NCBI GenBank assembly: GCA_903858195.1
Contig: CAIOHW010000383.1
Coordinates: forward strand, 1 to 18,133
DNA: 18,133 nucleotides
Reading direction: 5' to 3'
DNA from: Oligoflexia bacterium
GTDB lineage: Bacteria > Bdellovibrionota > UBA1018
Of this stretch, positions 1-5,849 are shown one piece after another. The notes below the pieces were generated by a model that worked only from the letters and a program-made list of their open reading frames with translations, was not told the DNA's origin and made no database searches. A program made the position numbers and the translations under genes. The first letter of the stretch is position 1; each line of letters opens with the position of its first letter.

Positions 1-291
1 ACCGAAGCGCTCATCATTGCCTCGGGGTGGGCCACTTGTACTTTTTCTTGGGCCCTCATTCCGCGAAAGCTCGCCTTTTTTTATTACTACTATCCTGCCG
101 TGCTTTGGCTGGGACTGGCCTGCGTCTACTTTGTCGAACACGCACCGCCCAAGCCCCATCGACGGATTGCGCAGTTTTCTCTCGTCGCGCTCTGCCTCAT
201 TTTTTTCATCCACTTTTTTCCGATCCTGGCCGCACTCCCGATCCCGCCCGATGGCTTCATGAAGTGGATGTGGTTCAAGGGCTGGATCTAG
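1..291 (+). CDS. C-terminal end of a PMT/GT39-like membrane glycosyltransferase (partial)
   Basis: The reading frame is open from base 1 to the TAG at 289-291, giving 96 residues of a protein whose start lies outside the window. It is strongly hydrophobic: an AFFYYYYPAVLWLGLACVYF segment, a basic loop (PPKPHRRI), then another membrane segment (FSLVALCLIFFIHFFPILAAL) and a short aromatic tail (MKWMWFKGWI). An Arg just before an aromatic-rich 'FFYYYYPA' helix, followed by a last helix and a Trp-rich end, resembles the C-terminal membrane part of phospholipid-dependent protein mannosyltransferases (PMT/GT39), which transfer sugars from a lipid carrier in the cytoplasmic membrane. Only the tail is visible, so the catalytic N-terminal loop cannot be checked; another polytopic membrane protein is possible. 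It converges on the next gene with a 10-base gap. Confidence 0.6.
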   Translation, partial: TEALIIASGWATCTFSWALIPRKLAFFYYYYPAVLWLGLACVYFVEHAPPKPHRRIAQFSLVALCLIFFIHFFPILAALPIPPDGFMKWMWFKGWI

Positions 292-301
292 GGCGCCAGG
301 T

Positions 302-1168
302 TCAAGGGCCCAGATCTCGAAGCAGCGGAGCATAGGCACGAAAGGCATAATCGGTCTTGAGGCCCAGCCGCTCCCGAATGACCGGGATTTCGACCCCGGA
401 CCTGGCCCAGGCGACCACCACTGAGTGGCGAATGACCCTTGGGGTCAGTTCGGGGGCCCCTAGCCTCGAAGCATGCGCCTTGACGAGCATTTCGACTCCG
501 CGGGGAGTCACCGGGGTGGCAGCAAGCGGACCAAAACGATTGAAGCCCAGGAACAAGAAACGCCCCGGACCCGATTCCCGAAGCGATGCCACTTGAGCAA
601 GAAGCTGCTGGCTGATGGGAATGCTTCGGGCCGCTTTTCCCTGCACTTCGAGCACACCGCGTTCAAAGTCAAACTGATCAAACTGAAGGCGCGCCACCTC
701 ACTGACCAGGCATCCGGTCTCAAGCAGCGTACAGAGCAGGACACGGTTGCGAAGCGCAAGCCTCCCCTCGCCCTCCAGTCCCCGAGCGATCTCTAGAAGT
801 TTCGAAGCATCGACCACGCGCGGTACTCTTTCGATCTTGTGCGGCGCCGGAACACGGCTCCCCAGATCCACATCGAGCCTGCCTCGGCGGGTCAGGTACT
901 CAAAAAATCGTTTAACGGTGAGCAGGCGCCGGCGACGAGTGTTGTCATGAAAACCCTCTGCCCGCAGGTATTCGGCGTAGGTGCGAAGGTCACGAAGCGT
1001 GAGCTGGTCCACCTTGACGGGCTTTCGCGCTACCCTTGAATGGATGAAGCGCTCAAAAAGCTGGAGGTCCTGGCGGTAGTTTGTGATGGTGTGCGCAGCC
1101 TTGCCCGTACCTTCGAGGTGCCCCACAAAGCTTCGAATCGCATAGCCAAAGGTGAGCTGCTTTTTCAC
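302..1168 (-). CDS. Tyrosine recombinase/XerD-like protein with a degenerate active site
   Basis: 288 residues, close to the usual XerC/XerD length. The start is a GTG preceded by a purine-rich GAGGGAGAG. Residues 9-95 look like the N-terminal SAM-like core-binding domain (HTITNYRQDLQLFERFI, then RRRLLTVKRFFEYL). Residues 115-288 follow the catalytic domain order. Aligning by eye with E. coli XerD, the first catalytic Arg of TGLRxSE is Leu154 (TGCLVSE), Lys178 is kept (VQGKAA), the His of HxLR is Arg244 (PRVIRHS), Arg247 is kept, the LGH His is Leu270 (LGL), and the nucleophile Tyr279 is kept (RAYAP). Three of six catalytic positions are therefore replaced. The fold is clear, but strand cleavage in the usual way is doubtful, so a structural or accessory DNA-binding role is plausible. 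No phage or transposon genes lie beside it. It is divergent from the cation transporter, 55 bp away. Confidence 0.85.
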   Translation of the reverse strand: MKKQLTFGYAIRSFVGHLEGTGKAAHTITNYRQDLQLFERFIHSRVARKPVKVDQLTLRDLRTYAEYLRAEGFHDNTRRRRLLTVKRFFEYLTRRGRLDVDLGSRVPAPHKIERVPRVVDASKLLEIARGLEGEGRLALRNRVLLCTLLETGCLVSEVARLQFDQFDFERGVLEVQGKAARSIPISQQLLAQVASLRESGPGRFLFLGFNRFGPLAATPVTPRGVEMLVKAHASRLGAPELTPRVIRHSVVVAWARSGVEIPVIRERLGLKTDYAFRAYAPLLRDLGP

Positions 1169-1223
1169 AAACTGATTCTCTCCCTCACCCGAATTGAATT
1201 ACCATGGGCCACGAGTGGAAACC

Positions 1224-2234
1224 ATGACGCAACCGAAATTGCATGCTTCGCGAGCACGGATCCGCGCCACGAGCGTCTCGATCATCGCTGGCCTCATCAT
1301 CCTCGCTCTGAAGATCATCGCCTTTCGACTGACCGGCTCCGCCGCCCTCAAGTCAGATGCCTATGAAGGCGTGGTGAACATCGTCGCCGCCGTGTTCGCC
1401 CTCGGTGCGATTATTTTTGCCAACGAGCCGGCCGACCGAAACCACCCCTACGGACACGGCAAGATCGAACACTTTTCGGCGGCTTTCGAGGGCGGGCTCA
1501 TCTCGCTTGCCGCCCTGATCATCGTGTACGAAGGCGCACTTTCGTGGATTCGCTACGAGCCTCTCAAGAGCCTCGATTGGGGTATGGCCGTGAACTTAGC
1601 CTCGGGTCTGCTCAACGGTGCCCTAGGCCTGTACCTCGTTCGGAGCGGACGCCGCCTGCGCTCGGCTGCGATCGAAGCTGACGGCCACCATGTGCTTTCA
1701 GACTTCTTCACCACACTGGGGCTGCTTGCCGGACTGCTTCTGGTCTGGTTCACGGGCCTGCGCTGGCTCGATTCGCTGCTGGCGATCTTGATGGGGCTCT
1801 GGCTCATGCGCACAGGATTTGTACTGGTGCGCGGCGCCTCAAGCGCACTTCTCGATATCGAGGATCCCCGCACCCTCGAGGGCATCATCGGCGAGATCAA
1901 TCGCTCGGCTCCGCCCGAGATCATCACGATCCACGGCCTTCGGACCCTCAGGTCCGGCAGGCACACGCATGTAGATGTCCACATGGTGATCCCCGAGTAC
2001 CTGCCCATTCGTGATGCCCACCAACTGGTGGAGGGCTTTGGTGCATCGGTGCTCCATCAGCTCGGCATGGAAGGCGAGTTTCATTCGCACATGGATCCCT
2101 GCTCGCGGGCCTACTGCACACGTTGTGTGGTGCGCGACTGTCCAGTTCGGGCAGAGGCAAGCCAGGGACGAACCCCGATCACTCTCGAAGAAGCCTCCAC
2201 CCCCGACGAAGAGGCCCCGCACCACCCTGCATGA
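1224..2234 (+). CDS. Cation diffusion facilitator family transporter with Cys-rich C-terminal tail
   Basis: 336 residues from ATG 1224; a TTG at 1194 is in frame, but the extra residues do not look like transporter sequence. Membrane helices start around residue 16, and the CDF landmarks are in order: SDAYEGVVN in helix 2, the cytoplasmic HPYGHGKIEHF loop (74-84), GHHVLSD in helix 5 (His156, Asp160), then a cytoplasmic ferredoxin-like dimer domain (about 205-285, IHGLRTLRSGRHTHVDVHM). The family exports divalent metals (Zn, Fe, Mn, Co) in exchange for protons. In helix 2 the usual D/H-x3-D pair is Glu48 and Asn52, as in a known CDF subgroup with unclear metal choice. After HSHMDP the tail carries four Cys in about 17 residues (PCSRAYCTRC...DCPVR), which could bind metal. 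There is no clear ribosome-binding site. The transaldolase gene follows 50 bp downstream. Confidence 0.93.
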   Translation: MTQPKLHASRARIRATSVSIIAGLIILALKIIAFRLTGSAALKSDAYEGVVNIVAAVFALGAIIFANEPADRNHPYGHGKIEHFSAAFEGGLISLAALIIVYEGALSWIRYEPLKSLDWGMAVNLASGLLNGALGLYLVRSGRRLRSAAIEADGHHVLSDFFTTLGLLAGLLLVWFTGLRWLDSLLAILMGLWLMRTGFVLVRGASSALLDIEDPRTLEGIIGEINRSAPPEIITIHGLRTLRSGRHTHVDVHMVIPEYLPIRDAHQLVEGFGASVLHQLGMEGEFHSHMDPCSRAYCTRCVVRDCPVRAEASQGRTPITLEEASTPDEEAPHHPA

Positions 2235-2246
2235 GGCTCTGGGCGC

Positions 2247-2275
2247 TTGACGCCCCCGGCTCTCGTGAATACTGT
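2247..2275 (+). promoter_or_regulatory. Candidate sigma-70-type promoter for the transaldolase gene
   Basis: TTGACG (2247-2252), a 17-base spacer and TACTGT (2270-2275) sit directly before the transaldolase ATG at 2285. The predicted transcription start is about 2282, leaving almost no leader. The -35 box overlaps a small inverted repeat, GGGCG-cttga-CGCCC (2241-2255), which could instead be a weak terminator for the upstream gene, although no T-run follows. The -10 box is only 3/6, so this is tentative. Confidence 0.3.
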
Positions 2276-2284
2276 CCGGGCACC

Positions 2285-2932
2285 ATGAAACTTTTTATCG
2301 ATTCAGCAGAAATCAAAGAAATCGAAGCCGCAGCCCGGACGGGCCTCATCGACGGCGTCACGACCAACCCCTCCCTCGTTGCCAAAGCCGGGGTTCCGTT
2401 TGAAACGTTGCTGCAGCGGATCTGCGAACTTATCGATGGCCCCATCAGCGCGGAAGTCACCGAGCTCCAGGCCGACGGCATGGTCACCCAGGGACGCAAA
2501 CTGGCCAAGCTCAACAAGAACATCGTGATCAAGCTCCCGCTCACCTGGGATGGCCTCAAGGCCTGCCGCACCTTTACGGACGAAGGCATCAAGACCAACG
2601 TCACCCTTTGTTTCACCGCCGTACAGGCCATGATGGCTGCCAAGGCGGGTGCCACTTACATCTCGCCTTTTGTCGGACGTCTCGATGATATCGGTCAGGA
2701 CGGGATGGGGCTCATTGGCGATATTCGCCAGTGCTATGACCAGTACGGCTACAAGACCCAGATCCTCGTCGCCTCCATCCGCCATGTCGACCACGTCCGT
2801 CAGAGCCTGGCTCTGGGTGGCGACGTCGGCACCCTTCCCTACAAGGTCTTTCAGCAGCTGCTCTCGCACCCGCTCACGGACTCAGGTCTGACCAAGTTCA
2901 TGGAAGACTGGAAGACGGCCAAGCTCGGCTGA
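2285..2932 (+). CDS. tal: Transaldolase, TalC/fructose-6-phosphate aldolase-type
   Basis: 215 residues, the size of the short single-domain transaldolase/FSA subfamily. Family landmarks are all visible: MKLFIDSA at the N-terminus with Asp6, TTNPSLVAKAG (26-36) with Asn28, the Schiff-base lysine Lys83 in NIVIKLPLTWDGLKA, then TNVTLCFTAVQAMMAAKAGA and YISPFVGRLDD, and ILVASIRH near the C-terminus. The enzyme moves a dihydroxyacetone unit between sugar phosphates in the non-oxidative pentose phosphate pathway. It could alternatively cleave fructose-6-phosphate directly; I cannot separate the two activities from this reading, but the 'transaldolase' side is more common. It lies 50 bp after the metal transporter on the same strand, with its own weak promoter candidate and no recognisable Shine-Dalgarno sequence. 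Confidence 0.93.
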   Translation: MKLFIDSAEIKEIEAAARTGLIDGVTTNPSLVAKAGVPFETLLQRICELIDGPISAEVTELQADGMVTQGRKLAKLNKNIVIKLPLTWDGLKACRTFTDEGIKTNVTLCFTAVQAMMAAKAGATYISPFVGRLDDIGQDGMGLIGDIRQCYDQYGYKTQILVASIRHVDHVRQSLALGGDVGTLPYKVFQQLLSHPLTDSGLTKFMEDWKTAKLG

Positions 2933-2969
2933 GCTCAAAAGTCCCAAGTTTTTGGTTGCGATTTAGACA

Positions 2970-2990
2970 ACCTCTGGCTAATTCAGAGGT
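2970..2990. repeat. Perfect 7-bp inverted repeat between transaldolase and tRNA-Leu
   Basis: ACCTCTG, a 7-base loop (gctaatt), then CAGAGGT. It starts 37 bases after the transaldolase stop and ends 29 bases before the tRNA. No T-run follows, so it is not a classical intrinsic terminator. It could end transaldolase transcription weakly or mark a site near the tRNA promoter. Confidence 0.4.
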
Positions 2991-3019
2991 CCCTCCCAGA
3001 TATCAGTCTTTCTCTGGAT

Positions 3020-3104
3020 GCGGTCGTGGTGGAATTGGTAGACACGTACGTTTGAGGGGCGTATGCCGCAAGGTGTGCTGGTTCAAGTCCAGTCGACCGC
3101 ACCA
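3020..3104 (+). tRNA. tRNA-Leu (anticodon GAG)
   Basis: 85 bases with encoded CCA. The acceptor stem GCGGTCG (3020-3026) pairs perfectly with CGACCGC before the ACCA end. The anticodon stem TACGT/GCGTA closes the loop TTGAGGG with anticodon GAG. A long variable arm (around GCCGCAAGGTGT) is typical of class II tRNAs such as leucine. The T arm is GCTGG-TTCAAGT-CCAGT. It reads CUC and CUU; CTC is a very common leucine codon in the genes of this window. No duplicate of its 3' end, which would mark an integrated element, was seen elsewhere in the window. Confidence 0.95.
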
Positions 3105-3126
3105 TCTCAACTCCCTAGGTCACTTC

Positions 3127-3447
3127 TCAGGCGGCCTTTCCGCCCCTGTCCGACTCCTCACCCTGTCTCGACGCTTCTGAAAGTGCCGGCCTTCTGCGCC
3201 GCCGCCTGCGATCATAGGCGCTGACCGCCATCAGCACCACGATGGCTCCCACGGTGGCGCTCAGCAGGGTTCCAAACCCGGTTGGACTTCCCCAACCCAT
3301 GATCCTCGAAAACCAGCCGCCCAAGAGCGCGCCAAAGATGCCCAGCACCGTCGTGCCCACAAACCCCATCGAATCGCGACCGGGCATGAGGGCGCGAGCG
3401 ACCAGACCCACAACAAATCCAAACAATACCCAAGAGAGAATTTCCAT
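3127..3447 (-). CDS. GlsB/YeaQ/YmgE-type small membrane protein
   Basis: 106 residues from ATG 3447; the frame is open further upstream, but the extra residues (proline- and arginine-rich) do not fit the family. Three hydrophobic, glycine-rich helices are visible: WVLFGFVVGLVARALMPG, GFVGTTVLGIFGALLGGWF and TLLSATVGAIVVLMAVSAY, ending with RRRRRRR and a charged tail. The pattern 'GLVARxLMPG...G...T..LGI.GA..GG' matches the transglycosylase-associated/GlsB stress-response membrane family. The biochemical role of that family is not settled; several members respond to stress. The tail after the poly-Arg stretch (about 25 residues, SEASRQGEESDRGGKAA) is longer than usual. It lies 46 bp downstream of the zincin-like gene on the same strand and could be cotranscribed with it. 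No Shine-Dalgarno sequence is apparent. Confidence 0.85.
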   Translation of the reverse strand: MEILSWVLFGFVVGLVARALMPGRDSMGFVGTTVLGIFGALLGGWFSRIMGWGSPTGFGTLLSATVGAIVVLMAVSAYDRRRRRRRPALSEASRQGEESDRGGKAA

Positions 3448-3493
3448 GCGGAACCGGGGATGCAAACCCGGAACCACGCCCTGTTGCACAGTC

Positions 3494-4465
3494 TCAGGAG
3501 TCGCGCTCGGTGGCGTCGAGTCGAATACCCGCCTGCCCAGAGACGCCATCGCCGCCGCAGCGGCTCTCGATGAAGACCCTCACGCTTCGGCTCGGATCCC
3601 GATTGCCTGCCGAAGCGGGCTGCCGATCGGAGAACGAACGTAGGCGATTTCGAGAATTCTCGCAGGCAATCTCGGTCAGCTCTTCGTACTCACGAAGCAG
3701 CGCGTAGGGATAGGGTGACTGGCCGGTCGAAGAATAGAGCCTGGGAGCCTGCGCCGAGAGCATCGGAAAACGTCTCAGATGCGTTCCGAGCCTCTCTCGA
3801 AGTTTCGGATACCACTTTCCCACCTTGTAGAAATCAGCGCGAATCAGGTCGCGAATCACGTGCGGCGTTTCATCGCGCCTGAGAGTACCCCCAGTCGAGC
3901 CCCCAGTTGAACCAAAGTAGCGTTCACACCGGCTCAAGTCGAACTCGCCAAGCCCCTGAAGTTCGTACGACACCTGGCATTCGCGCGACACCGCCTCAAT
4001 CTCGCCGCCCGGGCCCTCGATCGAGGTGTAGAGGTAGTCGGCTGCCGAAAGATCCGGATCATAGGGATCCCACACGGGCTTCGATACGGCGTGCGAAAGC
4101 TCATGAGCGAGGTCCATCACGGCTTCTTCGAGCTTCTGGTTTGCGCGCAAAAAGATCGTGACCCGGCGCTCGCGGTCTTCAAGTCCGGTCCGCGGGTCAA
4201 AGTGGCGGATCAGGACTGCATCTGTTCGGGAAGCTGCGTCCCATTTGAGGTATCGGGCGATATCAAGTGCGTCATCCAGGTTCCAGAAGACGCGCGCCTG
4301 CTCCAGAAGCTTTCTCCCGCTCACAGATTTGGAAAGGATCTGGATCAGGCCCTGAAGCCTCTCCTTGGAATGCTTGGGAAGAGTCTCGGCATTGGCCACG
4401 GGCTGGGTCATCAGGAGGACCAGACAGAGCACGCAGGCCAGGCCTGAAGTGAGGAATCCCTTCAT
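3494..4465 (-). CDS. Exported zincin-like protein with HExxH motif, function unknown
   Basis: 323 residues. The N-terminus is a clear Sec signal peptide (MKGFLTSGLACVLCLVLLMTQ, probable cleavage after ANA at about residue 26). The mature part contains VMDLAHELSHAVSK (residues about 117-130), a HELSH zinc-protease motif on a predicted helix. A downstream GGEIEAVSRECQ offers a possible third, Glu ligand about 30 residues later. Two further Cys (RECQ, SRCERYF) could form a disulfide in the periplasm. After residue 190 there is a GSTGGSTGGT linker and a basic helical region without recognised domain features. I do not recognise the family; HExxH suggests a metallopeptidase, but the motif alone does not prove activity. 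It is divergent from the S8 protease gene, with a 186-bp shared upstream region. Confidence 0.75.
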   Translation of the reverse strand: MKGFLTSGLACVLCLVLLMTQPVANAETLPKHSKERLQGLIQILSKSVSGRKLLEQARVFWNLDDALDIARYLKWDAASRTDAVLIRHFDPRTGLEDRERRVTIFLRANQKLEEAVMDLAHELSHAVSKPVWDPYDPDLSAADYLYTSIEGPGGEIEAVSRECQVSYELQGLGEFDLSRCERYFGSTGGSTGGTLRRDETPHVIRDLIRADFYKVGKWYPKLRERLGTHLRRFPMLSAQAPRLYSSTGQSPYPYALLREYEELTEIACENSRNRLRSFSDRQPASAGNRDPSRSVRVFIESRCGGDGVSGQAGIRLDATERDS

Positions 4466-4477
4466 GGAGATCGGATC

Positions 4478-4490
4478 GGCAGTTTCTGCC
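4478..4490. repeat. Short inverted repeat just upstream of the zincin-like gene
   Basis: GGCAG-ttt-CTGCC, a perfect 5-bp dyad 13-25 bases upstream of the ATG at 4465. Its position in the leader or promoter of the leftward gene would suit an operator, but a dyad this short can occur by chance. Confidence 0.25.
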
Positions 4491-4542
4491 CCTGACCTGA
4501 GACGTAAAAACTACCTGCGGGTGTCCAAAGTTTAGGCAGCCA

Positions 4543-4561
4543 CTGACTGAAGGGCAGTCAG
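4543..4561. repeat. Perfect 7-bp inverted repeat in the divergent intergenic region
   Basis: CTGACTG-aaggg-CAGTCAG lies midway between the divergent zincin-like (start 4465) and S8 protease (start 4652) genes. It is followed about 30 bases later by a run of eight T (4593-4600). A regulator-binding site serving one or both promoters is plausible. The rest of this 186-bp gap holds no gene that I can see. Confidence 0.4.
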
Positions 4562-4620
4562 CTTGGTTCTGTAAATGCCTGAAATGAATGCTGTTTTTTT
4601 TAGCCCCCCGGGTCACCCCT

Positions 4621-4636
4621 CGGCACAGGCGTTGCT
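4621..4636 (+). promoter_or_regulatory. Sigma-54-like -24/-12 element before the S8 protease gene
   Basis: CGGCACA-ggcg-TTGCT compares with the sigma-54 consensus TGGCACG-N4-TTGCW, with the GG (4622-4623) and GC (4634-4635) at the required spacing. The expected transcription start is about 4647, only a few bases before ATG 4652, leaving no room for a ribosome-binding site. It is therefore either a leaderless message or a chance match. Confidence 0.35.
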
Positions 4637-4651
4637 CTATCGGGTTGCACG

Positions 4652-5809
4652 ATGATGACCCTGTGGCAGCGGAAAAAGTGGATTCGGTTGGCAACCCTCA
4701 GCGTAAGCCTCGGTGCAGCGCTCAGTTCCATGGGCCTTTCGCCCCTGGAGTCGCTCATCTCGCGAACCACGGCAGCCCTCATCCCTCAGTCGCAGTCCTC
4801 GACCCTCTCGTCGTTTCAGACCCGCAACTGGGGTCTGTCCAACTCGCAGGCGATGAATGCGTGGAAGATTGAATCGGGATCGCGAATCGTCGTGGTCGCC
4901 GTCATCGATACGGGTGTCGACTTCACGCACGAGGCGCTCTCGCCCAACCAATGGCACGACCCTGAGTCCCAGGGACAGACCGTCTTTGGCTGGAACTTCG
5001 TCACCAACCGTCCCAACCCGATCGACGACCACGGCCATGGCACCCATGTGGCCGGGATCCTCGGTGCGATCACCCAGCCGAGCACCGGCGTGAGCGGTGT
5101 TGCACCCCGCGTGTCGATCATGGCCGTGAAATACTACTCCGAAAACAACTCAGGCGCGGTGAACCTCGCCAACACGGTCAAGGCCATCAACTACGCTGTT
5201 GATCATGGAGCGCGCATCATCAACTACAGCGGCGGCGGCCCTGAGTTCTCCGAAGAAGAATACCTCGCCATCAAGCGCGCAGAATCACGCGGAGTGCTCT
5301 TCGTCGCTGCAGCCGGCAATGAACGCCAGGACACTGACAAGGTCGAGAACTACTATTACCCCTCGGCATACCGCCTTTCGAACATCATCTCCGTGGCCGC
5401 AACCGACCAGGACAACCGCCTGCTTTCGTCTTCGAACTGGGGCAAGAAAAAGGTCGATGTCGCCGCTCCGGGCGAAGCCATCTACAGCACCCTTCCGGGC
5501 GGCCGCTACGGCACCATGACCGGCACCTCGCAAGCCACGGCCTTCGTGAGCGGACTTGCAGCCCTGCTGCTCTCGAAGAATCCGAAACTCACTCCCGAAG
5601 AACTCAAGGCCCTGATCATGGCGTCGGTGGACCGGATTCCGGCCCTCGAAAACCGCATCGCCACTGGAGGGCGCATCAACGCCTTCGCAGCCCTGCGCTC
5701 ACTTGAGCAGGGAGCCATTGCCCGGAATCTCGAAGAGCGTGGAGTCCCCTCGTTTCTTTCCGGCCCGCTCTCACGAAGCCCCGTATCGCTCATTCCGAGC
5801 TCAAACTGA
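4652..5809 (+). CDS. Exported subtilisin-like serine protease (S8 family)
   Basis: 385 residues. A signal-like N-terminus (MMTLWQRKKWIRLATLSVSL, KK/R then a hydrophobic stretch to about residue 30) is followed by a short pro-like segment and the subtilase domain. The complete catalytic set is visible: Asp86 in VVVAVIDTGVDFTHE, His129 in DDHGHGTHVAGILG, oxyanion Asn223 in VAAAGNE, and Ser293 in TGTSQATAFVSG. The enzyme hydrolyses peptide bonds, and the export signal places it in the periplasm or outside the cell. The propeptide between the signal and the catalytic core (about residues 40-60) is very short. The C-terminal 40 residues after the last family helix are Ser/Pro-rich with no known domain. 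Start codons 4652 and 4655 are both possible. lnt follows 40 bp downstream on the same strand. Confidence 0.95.
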   Translation: MMTLWQRKKWIRLATLSVSLGAALSSMGLSPLESLISRTTAALIPQSQSSTLSSFQTRNWGLSNSQAMNAWKIESGSRIVVVAVIDTGVDFTHEALSPNQWHDPESQGQTVFGWNFVTNRPNPIDDHGHGTHVAGILGAITQPSTGVSGVAPRVSIMAVKYYSENNSGAVNLANTVKAINYAVDHGARIINYSGGGPEFSEEEYLAIKRAESRGVLFVAAAGNERQDTDKVENYYYPSAYRLSNIISVAATDQDNRLLSSSNWGKKKVDVAAPGEAIYSTLPGGRYGTMTGTSQATAFVSGLAALLLSKNPKLTPEELKALIMASVDRIPALENRIATGGRINAFAALRSLEQGAIARNLEERGVPSFLSGPLSRSPVSLIPSSN

Positions 5810-5849
5810 GGCTGCAAACCCAACGAAACTGGTTTAGCTTCAGGGCACG

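Noticed and set aside
302..3104. Integrated element bounded by the recombinase and tRNA-Leu
   Set aside because: The genes between them (CDF transporter, transaldolase) are ordinary chromosomal genes, the recombinase is degenerate, and no repeat of the tRNA 3' end was seen.
3130..3144. GGCGG-ccttt-CCGCC hairpin downstream of tRNA-Leu
   Set aside because: It lies inside the last codons of the GlsB-like gene (GGKAA-stop) and has no T-run, so it is explained by coding sequence.
3462..3475. Sigma-54-like element (TGGTTCC-N4-TTTGCA reading leftward) before the GlsB-like gene
   Set aside because: GG and GC spacing fits, but the CAC core is missing and the start would fall within a few bases of the ATG; too weak to annotate.
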